Shown here: in pieces, positions 1 to 8,451 of the stretch
How positions within the stretch are numbered: the first letter of the stretch is position 1
How the letters are laid out: each line of letters begins with the position of its first letter
Assembly (NCBI RefSeq): GCF_016406085.1
Contig: NZ_JAEHFJ010000003.1
Location: 560,288 to 624,287, forward strand
Direction of reading: 5' to 3'
Length of the DNA: 64,000 nt
Source of the DNA: Aureibaculum flavum
Lineage (GTDB): Bacteria; Bacteroidota; Bacteroidia; Flavobacteriales; Flavobacteriaceae
The notes under the pieces: generated by a model
The model's input: the letters and a program-made list of their open reading frames with translations, nothing else
What the model was told of the DNA's origin: nothing
Databases searched by the model: none
Made by a program: the position numbers and the translations under genes

Positions 1-597
1 AACAATGCATTAATAGAAAATCAGTCCTTAGATGACTCTCCATATAAAGTAGGGGGAAGCCGCTTTTTTGAATTAGGATGGGAGTGGCAAACACGTGTAT
101 TTAAAAACTCCAATTTCTTAAGATTAAATTATGGACTTTCGTTTCAATTTAATGGTTTAAAACCAGAGGGTAACCAATATTTTGTAAACAATAATGGTCA
201 AACAGAACTGCAAGAGTTTGATTATGAATTAAAAAAATCGAAACTACGTATGGATAATTTGGTCTTCCCTGTTCATTTTGAGTTTGGTCCTTCAAAGGTT
301 AAAAAAACAGAACAAAGTATCAGATATTCCACTCATAAAAAGTTCAGATTTGGAATCGGTGGCTATGGTGGATTTAACTTAGGTACACGTCAAAAATTAA
401 AATATAAAATAGATGGTGAAAATGTAAAAGATAAAATTAAACGTGACTACAACTCCCCAAATTTTATATATGGATTAAGTACATATGCTGGATTTGGAGA
501 TACTACAATCTATTTAAAGTATGATTTAAATCCAATTTTTAAAGATGCACTAGTAGAACAACATAATATTTCATTAGGACTTCGTTTTCATTTATAG
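1..597 (+). CDS. Outer-membrane beta-barrel protein, C-terminal part
   Basis: The frame is open from base 1 and stops at 595-597, so this is the last 198 residues of a longer protein whose start lies outside the window. The sequence alternates polar and hydrophobic residues in strands rich in Gly, Tyr and Phe, separated by charged loops, and ends in a strand finishing with LGLRFHL. That is the pattern of a porin-like outer-membrane barrel in Bacteroidota. An internal ATG at 250 is not the start, because strand-like sequence continues upstream of it. Ligand and role cannot be told. It is transcribed toward a bidirectional terminator near 790. Confidence 0.75.
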   Translation, partial: NNALIENQSLDDSPYKVGGSRFFELGWEWQTRVFKNSNFLRLNYGLSFQFNGLKPEGNQYFVNNNGQTELQEFDYELKKSKLRMDNLVFPVHFEFGPSKVKKTEQSIRYSTHKKFRFGIGGYGGFNLGTRQKLKYKIDGENVKDKIKRDYNSPNFIYGLSTYAGFGDTTIYLKYDLNPIFKDALVEQHNISLGLRFHL

Positions 598-700
598 ATA
601 CATACCAAATAGTCATTAAAATACTCGATTAAATTTGTTTCTATTACCTTTATATTTCAAAATAAAATAGAACCGTAGTCAAAACTATGCTTATATTTTC

Positions 701-720
701 TATTTCATTTAAATGAAATA
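701..720. repeat. Perfect 20-nt palindrome
   Basis: TATTTCATTT is followed directly by its reverse complement AAATGAAATA, giving an uninterrupted dyad. It lies in the gap between the outer-membrane protein gene ending at 597 and the terminator near 790. It could be a protein-binding dyad or chance in AT-rich DNA; no gene start lies close to it. Confidence 0.35.
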
Positions 721-773
721 TAACTCAAATTTATTATCAATTATTTTAGAGTCTATCCGGTATTAATTTGAAA

Positions 774-803
774 CAAAAAAACCTCCAATTTGGAGGTTTT
801 TTG
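774..803. terminator. Bidirectional rho-independent terminator
   Basis: ACCTCCAA (781-788) pairs with TTGGAGGT (790-797), in practice a CCTCC/GGAGG stem with a five-base loop. A run of A precedes it and a run of T follows it, so it can act on both strands. It serves the plus-strand barrel gene ending at 597 and the minus-strand LysM gene ending at 824. Confidence 0.8.
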
Positions 804-823
804 ATATTATAACATGTGTTATT

Positions 824-1309
824 TTAGTCCAAAGCAGGAATACGTAACATTTGTCCTGGATAAATTTTATCAGGATCTGATAACATTGGTTTGTTAGCTT
901 CAAATATTACAGGGTACTTCATAGCATTACCATAATATGTTTTTGCAATTTTACCAAGCGTATCTCCACTAACAACCGTATGAAATTGAGCTTCGGGCTC
1001 TTGAACAGCAGTTGTCATTCTGTCGTCAACACTTGCAATACCTTCTGTGTTGCCTACAACTAATACTATTTTTTCACGAGTAGCTTGATTTTCAGCTTCT
1101 CCGTAAACAAGTGCTAAATCACCGTCAACAGATATGTCTAAGTCCGTTACACCAAAGCCTAAAGCTTCAACAGCATTAACCAATTTACTTGCTTTTACAC
1201 GAGCTAGTTCAGTTGCTTTCGCTGCATCTTCTAATGCTTCTTCTTCTGTAGTTTTTCCAATGCCAAATACTTTTGCACCAGCGTTTTTAATAAATGAAAA
1301 TAATCCCAT
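824..1309 (-). CDS. lysM: LysM/BON domain protein (YgaU/Kbp type)
   Basis: At 161 residues it matches the YgaU/Kbp family in length and domain order. The start MGLFSFIKNAGAKVFG is typical. A BON domain spans about residues 25-90 (ending VGNTEGIASVDDRM) and a LysM domain about 108-160 (HTVVSGDTLGKIAKTYYG then IYPGQMLRIP). In Escherichia coli the homologue Kbp is a cytoplasmic potassium-binding protein, and LysM elsewhere binds peptidoglycan. There is no signal peptide, which favours a cytoplasmic role like Kbp. It stands alone, with a shared terminator 20 bases after the stop. The family assignment is firm; potassium binding here is inferred from family knowledge. Confidence 0.88.
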   Translation of the reverse strand: MGLFSFIKNAGAKVFGIGKTTEEEALEDAAKATELARVKASKLVNAVEALGFGVTDLDISVDGDLALVYGEAENQATREKIVLVVGNTEGIASVDDRMTTAVQEPEAQFHTVVSGDTLGKIAKTYYGNAMKYPVIFEANKPMLSDPDKIYPGQMLRIPALD

Positions 1310-1394
1310 AATTTAATTTTTAGTTTTTATGTTTAAGGCTGTGAAGATACGATAAATTTAAAAAATAGTAGAACCTTTAATTAGGAACAGAAAT

Positions 1395-1660
1395 TTACTT
1401 TGGATATAAACTTGGGTTGTACTTAAAAAAGCCATACAAATAAGCAAGAATTCCCGTAAATATAATTAATCCATATACTATACGAACCGTTTTTCGTCCA
1501 AACATTACTATATGGTGCAAATATTATTATAGTCTCCACGAGGTTCTACAACCCAATCTCAATCGAGTATCAAGCCTATTATTATAAGTAGAAAGCTTAC
1601 AACTCCAAATAAATAACTATACTCGGGGTTTGCTAACATAAAATCTGTAAATACTTCCGT
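1395..1660 (-). pseudogene. Decayed small two-helix membrane protein, Imm17-like
   Basis: Read from 1660 downward, one frame gives TEVFTDFMLANPEYSYLFG, a hydrophobic helix (VVSFLLIIIGLILD), a TGA stop at 1559-1561, then DWVVEPRGDYNN. A frame change near 1506-1515 leads to FGRKTVRIVYGLIIFTGILA and a C-terminus NPSLYPK with stop at 1395. The join suggests an intact ancestor of about 85 residues with two membrane helices flanking a Trp-rich loop and a GRKTVR motif. The TGA sits where a Trp codon (TGG) would fit, and the ACG at 1660 may be a mutated ATG. This layout resembles Imm17 family proteins of Bacteroidota, from memory only. A 36-residue reading frame (1395-1505) survives. The rest of the 1317-1816 gap shows nothing but the upp promoter. 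Confidence 0.55.
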
Positions 1661-1791
1661 GTGTTAATCTTTTATGGGTAAAGTACGTTTTTAAGTTTGT
1701 AAATATTTTACTTCCATTATTTATGTTTTAAAAGGTATTTAATATTTGGTTAATTGAAATGATATAACCAAAAAAGTGAAATATAAAATTG

Positions 1792-1799
1792 TATTTTTG
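1792..1799 (+). promoter_or_regulatory. Putative -7 box for upp
   Basis: TATTTTTG matches the Bacteroidota -7 consensus TAnnTTTG and lies 17 bases before the upp start. No TTG is seen at the usual 17-23 base distance upstream, so the -33 element is weak. Confidence 0.4.
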
Positions 1800-1816
1800 T
1801 ATAAAGTCAAATTTTT

Positions 1817-2470
1817 ATGATACTCCACAATTTTGAAGAACACAATTCAATTTTAAATCAATTTATTGCAGAACTGAGAGCTACTGATATTCAAAAAGAT
1901 AGTATGCGGTTCAGAAGAAACATTGAACGTGTTGGTGAAATTCTCTCTTATGAAATAAGTAAAACATTAGATTTTAAATCTAAAAATGTAAAAACGCCAT
2001 TAGGTGATAAGAAAGTTTCGGTATTACAAGATGAGTTAGTACTTTGCTCTATTTTACGTGCAGGATTTCCTTTACATCAGGGGTTGTTAAATTATTTTGA
2101 CAATGCAGAAAACGCTTTTGTTTCTGCGTATAGACATCATCCAAATGATAATGATGATTTTGAAGTCATTGTTAATTATTTGGCCTCACCAACTTTAAAT
2201 AATAAAGTTTTGCTTTTAGCAGATCCTATGTTGGCAACAGGTAAAACTTTAGAAAATGTACTTAAAAGTTTTAAAGATCATGGAACACCGAAGCAAATTC
2301 ATATTATTTCAGTCATTGGATCTACAGAAGGTATAAATTATATAGAAAAAGTATTTCCTGAAGACACACATTTATGGATAGCTACTATCGATGATCAATT
2401 AAACTCTAGAGGATACATTGTACCAGGCTTAGGCGATGCTGGCGATTTATGTTATGGAGAAAAACTATAG
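1817..2470 (+). CDS. upp: Uracil phosphoribosyltransferase
   Basis: Converts uracil and PRPP to UMP in pyrimidine salvage, in the cytoplasm. The 217-residue length is normal. Diagnostic segments are LCSILRAGFPLHQGL (about residues 76-90), the PRPP-binding loop ADPMLATGKTL (about 136-146), and the uracil-binding C-terminus IVPGLGDAGDLCYG. The start follows a -7 box by 17 bases. It is convergent with the next gene, whose stop is only 4 bases away. In other flavobacteria I recall upp sitting beside the DUF6427 and DUF6341 genes, as here. Confidence 0.95.
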   Translation: MILHNFEEHNSILNQFIAELRATDIQKDSMRFRRNIERVGEILSYEISKTLDFKSKNVKTPLGDKKVSVLQDELVLCSILRAGFPLHQGLLNYFDNAENAFVSAYRHHPNDNDDFEVIVNYLASPTLNNKVLLLADPMLATGKTLENVLKSFKDHGTPKQIHIISVIGSTEGINYIEKVFPEDTHLWIATIDDQLNSRGYIVPGLGDAGDLCYGEKL

Positions 2471-2474
2471 AAAC

Positions 2475-3392
2475 TTATATAAATGTAGAAACTATAGCCG
2501 TTGCAACAAATAAATACAAAAACACATCTTTAAACCATTTTTCTTTAACCATTTGCAAATAATTTGTAAAAAGTACGGCAGTTGGAAAAAATAGAAATAA
2601 AAACTCAGAACCATTTTTTACTGGTGCAGGAATTATTATAAAAATACTGACAATTAAATGAACTGTTAATACAAACCAAGCATTTTTAAGATCACTATTA
2701 ATTGATATTATTTTTAAAGTAGTTGGAAAAATCACCCAAATGATAAATCCTAGCAATAAGGTTAATGGAATTAGTAAATTTAATGAATTGTAATTTGTAA
2801 ATACGAAGTTTGTTGTAAAATCCATCTCATAAGTATCGAACTTGTCAATCAACATTAAGTAGGATGCATAAATAATAAACGGTGTTATAAGACCAATAAA
2901 AGGGATTAATACATTTCTAATGGTACGTTTATTAAAATTAATAATGGCTGCATAAGGCAATACCATATATAAAATGCACCAAGGATAGATTATGGTTGCT
3001 ACACCAATATAAAAGGAACTGTCGAACAACTTTTCTTTGGGGTTTTTAACTGTTCTTAAGCTATAAATTCTCCTAAAAGCTAACAACAGTACAAAGTGTG
3101 CTCCTAATAATTTAAATTCACTAATTACCTTAGGAAACATAGCAATAAATAGTACTATTAAAAGTAAATCAAAGGCGTTATCTTTTATCAATCCATTTTT
3201 TTTAGTAATAAATTGAACTAATAAAAGGGTAAGCATTAAGAAAGACAGTACTGCTAATTTTTTTAAAAAGAAAGTAAAGCTAAAATCAATGGCAGGTGTA
3301 GAGAATATTGAAACTAAAATTACCAATGTTATTAAAATAAAAATGGTAAAAGTGGTTACAGGTGTTGATTTATTAAAAAAATTGGCAATCAT
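2475..3392 (-). CDS. DUF6427 polytopic membrane protein
   Basis: A 305-residue protein made almost entirely of hydrophobic helices, about nine or ten, with short charged loops such as FRRIYSLRTVKNPKEK. The N-terminus MIANFFNK and the overall helix pattern match what I remember of DUF6427, a family of unknown function restricted largely to Flavobacteriia and found beside upp. No catalytic motif is visible, so substrate and activity cannot be assigned. It starts divergently from the small gene at 3435, with the promoter region shared in about 40 bases. Confidence 0.75.
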   Translation of the reverse strand: MIANFFNKSTPVTTFTIFILITLVILVSIFSTPAIDFSFTFFLKKLAVLSFLMLTLLLVQFITKKNGLIKDNAFDLLLIVLFIAMFPKVISEFKLLGAHFVLLLAFRRIYSLRTVKNPKEKLFDSSFYIGVATIIYPWCILYMVLPYAAIINFNKRTIRNVLIPFIGLITPFIIYASYLMLIDKFDTYEMDFTTNFVFTNYNSLNLLIPLTLLLGFIIWVIFPTTLKIISINSDLKNAWFVLTVHLIVSIFIIIPAPVKNGSEFLFLFFPTAVLFTNYLQMVKEKWFKDVFLYLFVATAIVSTFI

Positions 3393-3413
3393 TGGTAATA
3401 TTTCATATTTTTG
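3382..3413 (+). promoter_or_regulatory. Promoter of the DUF6341 gene
   Basis: TTG at 3382-3384, a 21-base spacer, and TATTTTTG at 3406-3413 match the flavobacterial TTG-N17-23-TAnnTTTG pattern. The start codon follows 21 bases later. The element overlaps the start of the divergent DUF6427 gene. Confidence 0.55.
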
Positions 3414-3434
3414 CCCTGTAAATATACTTAAGAT

Positions 3435-3632
3435 ATGATTGCAAACAATATTTTTAGAGCTTTAGGCGATTTTTTCACAAATGTTTTATTTGTACCGTAT
3501 GATTATTTTAGATCAATACATGGTTGGTGGTCATCAAATATTTTAAACACTATTATTGTTATCATTGGTTTTATGGCAGCATTTTATTGGTTGAGTAAAA
3601 TGGTTAAACATGAAAGAGAAAATAGTCTTTAA
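3435..3632 (+). CDS. Small membrane protein, DUF6341-like
   Basis: 65 residues with an amphipathic N-terminal half (MIANNIFRALGDFFTNVLF, then PYDYFRSIHGWWSSN) and one membrane helix near residues 37-56 (LNTIIVIIGFMAAFYWL), ending in a charged tail. It resembles DUF6341, short flavobacterial proteins that are often mislabelled as uracil phosphoribosyltransferase because of their neighbour. No function is known to me. It has its own promoter and leads into trmB 11 bases after its stop, so the two are probably cotranscribed. Confidence 0.7.
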   Translation: MIANNIFRALGDFFTNVLFVPYDYFRSIHGWWSSNILNTIIVIIGFMAAFYWLSKMVKHERENSL

Positions 3633-3643
3633 TAAAGTAAATT

Positions 3644-4318
3644 TTGGGAAGTAAAAATAAATTAAAACGCTTTCGCGAGAATGAAACGTTTGTAAATGTT
3701 GTACAACCCTCTCGAAAAGAAATATTAGACGGATTTCATTTAAAATCTAAATGGAATACTTTTTTTAAAAATAATAATCCAATTATTTTAGAACTTGGTT
3801 GTGGCAAAGGTGAATATACTGTTGCTTTAGCGAAGCGAAATCCAAATATAAATTATATTGGCATTGATATTAAGGGGTCACGGTTTTGGCGTGGAGCCAA
3901 AACAGCATTGGATGATAAATTGGATAATGTTGCTTTTTTACGTACTCAAATTGAGTTAATTGATATGTGCTTTGGTGTTGATGAGGTTAGTGAAATTTGG
4001 ATTACCTTTCCTGATCCTCAGATTAAATATAAGAGGATGAAGCATAGGTTGACAAATCCTGAGTTTCTCAAAAAATATCAACAAATCCTTACGGATGAAG
4101 GTGTTATGCACCTAAAAACAGATAGTGAGTTTTTACATGGCTATACTTTAGGTTTGTTGCAAGAAGGAAATCATGAAATTATATATGCACATCATAACAT
4201 TTATATTAACAGTTATAGCCCTCTAGAAGCTACAGAGATTAAAACTTTTTATGAAAATCAGTTTTTAGAACAAAATAAAGCCATAACTTATATAAAATTT
4301 AGGACGCTTTATAAGTAA
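3644..4318 (+). CDS. trmB: tRNA (guanine-N7)-methyltransferase
   Basis: Methylates G46 of tRNA with S-adenosylmethionine. The SAM-binding motif ILELGCGKGEYTVALA (about residues 48-63), the acidic loop YIGIDIKGSRFWRGA, and the family signature EIWITFPDPQIKYKRMKHRLT are all present. The start is TTG at 3644, the only plausible one, since MGSKNKLKRFRENETF is the conserved N-terminus. It follows the small DUF6341 gene closely and precedes an alkyltransferase-like gene by 18 bases on the same strand. Confidence 0.95.
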   Translation: MGSKNKLKRFRENETFVNVVQPSRKEILDGFHLKSKWNTFFKNNNPIILELGCGKGEYTVALAKRNPNINYIGIDIKGSRFWRGAKTALDDKLDNVAFLRTQIELIDMCFGVDEVSEIWITFPDPQIKYKRMKHRLTNPEFLKKYQQILTDEGVMHLKTDSEFLHGYTLGLLQEGNHEIIYAHHNIYINSYSPLEATEIKTFYENQFLEQNKAITYIKFRTLYK

Positions 4319-4336
4319 CAATAGTTTCTTTACCTT

Positions 4337-4657
4337 ATGCCAGAAGATGGTTTTTTTGAAAAAGTATATAAAATAGCTAGAAAGATTCCTTATGGTAGAG
4401 TCACGTCATACGGAGCAATAGCTAAATGTTTAGGAGCTGCGAAATCGGCCAGAATGGTTGGTTGGGCTATGAATGCGAGTCATCTAGATGATACCATACC
4501 GGCTCATAGAGTTGTAAATCGAAATGGAATTTTAACAGGGAAGCATCATTTTGATGGAATTAACCTAATGCAGCAACTATTAGAAAATGAAGGAGTTGAA
4601 GTTATAGACGAGAAAATTTCGAATTTTGAGGCTATTTTTTGGAACCCAAATGACTAA
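4337..4657 (+). CDS. Alkyltransferase-like protein (ATL) of the MGMT family
   Basis: 106 residues covering only the DNA-binding/active-site domain of O6-alkylguanine-DNA alkyltransferase. The helix-turn-helix RVTSYGAIAK, the arginine finger R39 (AKSARMVGWAM) and the active-site region are clear, but the methyl-accepting Cys of PCHRV is replaced by Ala at residue 56 (IPAHRVVNR). It therefore cannot take an alkyl group. ATL proteins bind O6-alkylguanine, flip it out and hand the lesion to nucleotide excision repair; that role is known for the family and inferred here. It sits 18 bases after trmB. Confidence 0.88.
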   Translation: MPEDGFFEKVYKIARKIPYGRVTSYGAIAKCLGAAKSARMVGWAMNASHLDDTIPAHRVVNRNGILTGKHHFDGINLMQQLLENEGVEVIDEKISNFEAIFWNPND

Positions 4658-4763
4658 ATGTTAAAAAAGAAACAATATTTTTAATAAAATTAAGTTTTAA
4701 TACTGTTTTTAAATAATGCCATTGCATATTTTTTACTAAATTGCGACCCAAAAGGGAGAGTAC

Positions 4764-5564
4764 ATGAGACTACATTATAAATTACTTACATTGATCATAT
4801 TATTTTCGATGACTAAAACTTTTGCTCAGCTTGAGTTAAGTCACGAATTTGGTATTACAGCAGGACCCGTTACCATGCAAACAGACTATGGTGAAAGGCA
4901 TCATTTACCTAGTAGTACGGCTACTAGTTTTGGTATAGCTGCGGTACATTATTTAAGTTTTTACGGAAGTAATTATAACTGGAGAAATGGAGCGAGTTAT
5001 TTTTCAGACCATTTTAAACTAAAAACGGAGGTGTCTTACTATTTTAATAATAGTTTAGAGCACAAAGGTCAATATGTAGACGATGGGGCGTCAAATCCTA
5101 TAGTTAACGAGTTGAGAGCTATGCATGGTAAAACTAAATCTCTTAATTTTGGTACAGCTCTAGAGTATTATTTTAAAAATTTAGAAGATTATGGTCTTCT
5201 ATTTAATGATGATGATAGATTTGCACCTTATATAAGTGCTGGTCTTCAGTATAATATTTTTACACCAGAACTAACTTCTGATTTAGGAGATTGGACTACT
5301 AACCCTTCTGTTTTACCTGAAAAATGGCAAGACCAAGTATATGTAGGTAAGCAAAATGCATTTTCTATGACCATGAGTGCTGGTACTCGTTATAAATTTG
5401 ATAATTTTGATTTAGTGTTAGATGCAAGATGGCAATATTTCTTTACAGATAAATATGATGGTTTAGATTCTAAAAAAGATGAATCTAGTAAATTTAATGA
5501 TACTTTAATTTATTTTAGTGTGGGTGTTGTTATTGATATGGATACGTTTGCTAGAAATTATTAA
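4764..5564 (+). CDS. THC0290_0291 family outer-membrane protein
   Basis: 266 residues beginning with a Sec signal peptide (MRLHYKLLTLIILFSMTKTFA, cleavage near residue 21). The mature part starts QLELSHEFGITAGPVTMQTDYGERHHLPS, which I recognise as the start of the THC0290_0291 family, and continues with alternating barrel-type strands, for example FAPYISAGLQYNIF and SMTMSAGTRYKFDNFDLVLDARW in parts. Function is unknown; an outer-membrane location is inferred from composition. Its stop overlaps that of the convergent PLP enzyme by three bases. Confidence 0.8.
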   Translation: MRLHYKLLTLIILFSMTKTFAQLELSHEFGITAGPVTMQTDYGERHHLPSSTATSFGIAAVHYLSFYGSNYNWRNGASYFSDHFKLKTEVSYYFNNSLEHKGQYVDDGASNPIVNELRAMHGKTKSLNFGTALEYYFKNLEDYGLLFNDDDRFAPYISAGLQYNIFTPELTSDLGDWTTNPSVLPEKWQDQVYVGKQNAFSMTMSAGTRYKFDNFDLVLDARWQYFFTDKYDGLDSKKDESSKFNDTLIYFSVGVVIDMDTFARNY

Positions 5565-6706
5565 TCTAGGGCATTTTTTAAATCAATTAATAAATCATCA
5601 ATATCTTCAATACCAACGCTTAATCGAATGAGGTTGGTAGTGATACCCATTTTTTCTCTTTCTTGTATTGGAATAGAAGCATGTGTCATTGTTTCAGGAT
5701 GATTTACAAGACTTTCCACACCTCCCAAAGATTCTGCTAATGTAAATAGTTTAAAATTCTCAAGGACTTTGAAAGTAGCTTCTTGGCTTTCATCTTTTAA
5801 TTTAAACGAAACCATTCCACCATAGTTTTTCATTTGTTTTTTAGCAATTTTATAATTTTTACTATTCTCTAATCCAGGATAGAAAACTTCACTAACTTTT
5901 GGATGTGTTGTTAAATATTTTGCTAAAGCTATTCCATTTTCACTATGACGTTGTACTCTTAAATGTAAGGTTTTTATACCACGTAATGCTAAAAAACTGT
6001 CTTGTGGCCCAGCAATAGCTCCTCCTGCAAACTGAATGAAATGAATTTTCTTAGCTAATTTCTCTTCCTTAACCATTAATGCCCCCATAACAATGTCAGA
6101 ATGCCCTCCAAGGTACTTAGTGGCAGAATGCATTACAATATCAGCTCCTAAGTCTAAAGGTTGTTGTAAATAAGGTGTGGCAAATGTATTATCAACTGCA
6201 ATTAGTATAGTATCATCAACGGCTTTTACATTTTTTGAAATTTGTTCTATATCAGCTATCTTCATTAATGGGTTTGTAGGTGTTTCAATCCAAATCAGCT
6301 TAGTGTTTTTATTAATATATTTTTCGATATTAGAGGCATCTTCCATATTTACAAAATGGAATTTTAAACCATATTTTTGAAATAACTTTGTAAACATTCT
6401 ATAAGAACCGCCATATAAATCGTCACCAGCTATGATTTCATCACCTGGGTTTAATAGTTTTAATACACAATCTATAGCTGCTAAACCTGACGAAAAAGCA
6501 AATCCATGTGTGCCATTTTCTATGGCAGCAAAATTATTCTCTAAAGCGGTACGGGTAGGGTTTGCTGTTCTAGAATATGCATATCCTTTATGTTTTCCTG
6601 GACTGCTTTGTGCATAGGTAGAAGTTTGATAGATTGGAGGCATTACAGCACCTGTGGCAGGGTCATGTTGTTGACCGCCATGTATAGTTTTTGTATTAAA
6701 TTTCAT
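5561..6706 (-). CDS. metB: Cystathionine gamma-synthase / gamma-lyase (Cys/Met metabolism PLP enzyme)
   Basis: A 381-residue member of the fold-type I Cys/Met metabolism PLP family. The PLP lysine is K197 in HSATKYLGGHSD. YSRTANPTR (about 44-52), the glycine turn FSSGLAAIDC and the C-terminal SLGGVESLVNHP and IRLSVGIED are the family landmarks. Cystathionine gamma-synthase makes cystathionine from an activated homoserine, while gamma-lyase breaks it to cysteine; sequence reading alone does not settle which. It is the last gene of a minus-strand run DinB, antiporter, metB, and its start overlaps the end of the antiporter gene by 11 bases. Confidence 0.87.
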   Translation of the reverse strand: MKFNTKTIHGGQQHDPATGAVMPPIYQTSTYAQSSPGKHKGYAYSRTANPTRTALENNFAAIENGTHGFAFSSGLAAIDCVLKLLNPGDEIIAGDDLYGGSYRMFTKLFQKYGLKFHFVNMEDASNIEKYINKNTKLIWIETPTNPLMKIADIEQISKNVKAVDDTILIAVDNTFATPYLQQPLDLGADIVMHSATKYLGGHSDIVMGALMVKEEKLAKKIHFIQFAGGAIAGPQDSFLALRGIKTLHLRVQRHSENGIALAKYLTTHPKVSEVFYPGLENSKNYKIAKKQMKNYGGMVSFKLKDESQEATFKVLENFKLFTLAESLGGVESLVNHPETMTHASIPIQEREKMGITTNLIRLSVGIEDIDDLLIDLKNALD

Positions 6707-7943
6707 CTTTATCAGTTATTTTTTTTATCAACGGCCCTACAGTCAAACCTTGAACTATTATTGAAAATACCACAATTACATAAGTTATTACTAAGAACAA
6801 ATCACGTTCCATAGCTTGTGTTAAACTTAGGGCTAAAGCTATTGAGATTCCCCCTCGTAAACCACCCCATGTCATTATTAGGTTTGTTTTTCGTACAAAA
6901 TTTAGCTTTTTAGCATAAATTTTAATAGGTAGTAATAGTGATATGTATCTGGCTAATAGTAATATAGGAATAGTTAAAAATCCTGCTAAAACATATTCTA
7001 CTTTAAATGTTAACACCAACATTTCCATACCTATCATTACGAATAAAATGGTGTTTAATAAAATATCAATCAATTCCCAAAATTTATCAACATATTGCTC
7101 TGTAAGCTCACTCATAGAGGATTGTCTAATGGTATCATTACCTACTAATAAACCGGCGGTAACCATCGCTAATGGAGCTGACAAATGAAAATGTTGAGCG
7201 ATTAATGTACCACCCATTACTGCCGCCAAAGTCAAAATTACTTCAATAGCATAATCATCAATACTTTTTAAAAGTCTATAAGTTAACCAGCCAATAGCTA
7301 AACCAAGTGCAATACCACCACCTACTTCTACTAAAAATAATTTAGAAACGTTAATTATTGAAATATCTTGACCACCTTTAGCAATTTGATAGATAGTTAA
7401 AAATATAACAACACCTACACCGTCATTAAAAAGAGATTCTCCAACAATTTTGGTTTCTAATTGTTTCGGTGCTCCAACTTTTTTCATAATTCCCAATACG
7501 GCTATAGGGTCAGTTGGTGAAATGAGAGATCCAAAGAGCAAACAATAAATAAAATCAACATTAAAATTTAACAATTTCAATAAGTAATAAACTATTATTC
7601 CCGTTAAAAACGTAGATATAAAAGTACCTAATGTGGCAAAGATTAAAATAGGTTTTCGTTGTACTTTTAATTGCTGAAAATTGGTATGCAAAGCACCTGC
7701 AAACAACAAAAAACTCAGCATAATATCTAATAAAATGGTTTCAAAATTTATTTGAGAAATAAATTCTTTTTCCTTTAAAAGTAAGGTGTCATCAAATAAA
7801 CTTAATCCTAAAATTGCCAAGGTGAAAAGAATAGTAATTAGCATTAACCCAATAGCATCAGGTAGTTTAATAAATTTTATGTTTAAATATCCGAAAAAAG
7901 CAGATAAAACTATAAGAATGGTTGCTATACTAAAATAATCCAT
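6696..7943 (-). CDS. CPA1 family Na+/H+ antiporter (NhaP type)
   Basis: 415 residues with about twelve membrane helices. The CPA1 landmarks are SPTDP at 142-146, the ion-binding pair N173-D174 in ESLFNDGVGVVIF, and TWGGLRGGISIALALS in the C-terminal third. It exchanges cytoplasmic sodium (or potassium) for protons at the inner membrane. No long C-terminal regulatory tail is present, which makes it shorter than many NhaP proteins. It starts 2 bases after DinB and overlaps metB by 11 bases, so the three are one transcript. Confidence 0.9.
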   Translation of the reverse strand: MDYFSIATILIVLSAFFGYLNIKFIKLPDAIGLMLITILFTLAILGLSLFDDTLLLKEKEFISQINFETILLDIMLSFLLFAGALHTNFQQLKVQRKPILIFATLGTFISTFLTGIIVYYLLKLLNFNVDFIYCLLFGSLISPTDPIAVLGIMKKVGAPKQLETKIVGESLFNDGVGVVIFLTIYQIAKGGQDISIINVSKLFLVEVGGGIALGLAIGWLTYRLLKSIDDYAIEVILTLAAVMGGTLIAQHFHLSAPLAMVTAGLLVGNDTIRQSSMSELTEQYVDKFWELIDILLNTILFVMIGMEMLVLTFKVEYVLAGFLTIPILLLARYISLLLPIKIYAKKLNFVRKTNLIMTWGGLRGGISIALALSLTQAMERDLFLVITYVIVVFSIIVQGLTVGPLIKKITDKDEI

Positions 7944-7945
7944 GT

Positions 7946-8401
7946 TTAAAGATTGTTTTTTAAAGCTAAAATATAACCATAATGAATACCTTCATGAAAG
8001 TTATTAAATTCAATGGCATCTGATATTGAATTTAGAGTTACGTTAGCACTTGTGGTATATGAAGTAAAAGATTTAAACATACCGCTTTTATAATCAGTAT
8101 CAAATTGATCTACTAGCTGAAGTAATTGCGATTTTATATATTCTAATTCTTGTGCTGTCATATCATTTTCAGGTACAGTACCCTTGCGATATTTCTCAAT
8201 AATTGCATCAGAAATATACATTGGCAATCCAGAAAATTTATAACAGAGTATTTGTTGTGTAACTAATAAATGACCAATATTCCAAGCTATATTATTATTA
8301 AACCCTGCGTGCATTTTATTGAGTTGTTCCAGTGAGTAATTATCAATTAATTTTAAAATTAATAATCTATTTGCCTTTAAAATATCAAATTGTTTCTCCA
8401 T
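7946..8401 (-). CDS. DinB family metal-dependent protein
   Basis: 151 residues with the four-helix DinB/YfiT fold pattern. The metal-binding histidines fit NIGHLLVTQQ (about residue 43) and HEGIHYGYIL (about 136-140). Family members are thiol-dependent or metal-dependent transferases or hydrolases, but many are uncharacterised, and no substrate can be named here. It is the first gene of the minus-strand run with the antiporter and metB, and is divergent from the ArsC-like gene. Confidence 0.8.
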   Translation of the reverse strand: MEKQFDILKANRLLILKLIDNYSLEQLNKMHAGFNNNIAWNIGHLLVTQQILCYKFSGLPMYISDAIIEKYRKGTVPENDMTAQELEYIKSQLLQLVDQFDTDYKSGMFKSFTSYTTSANVTLNSISDAIEFNNFHEGIHYGYILALKNNL

Positions 8402-8451
8402 ATTTTTTAATTTAGCGTGAAATTAAAGTTTTAATTTTTAAATCTGATAGA

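Noticed and set aside
3381-3445. Two divergent genes both beginning MIAN, with CAATCAT and ATGATTG near their starts
   Set aside because: The rest of the two proteins is different, so the match is best explained by chance or a similar start context, not by an inverted duplication.
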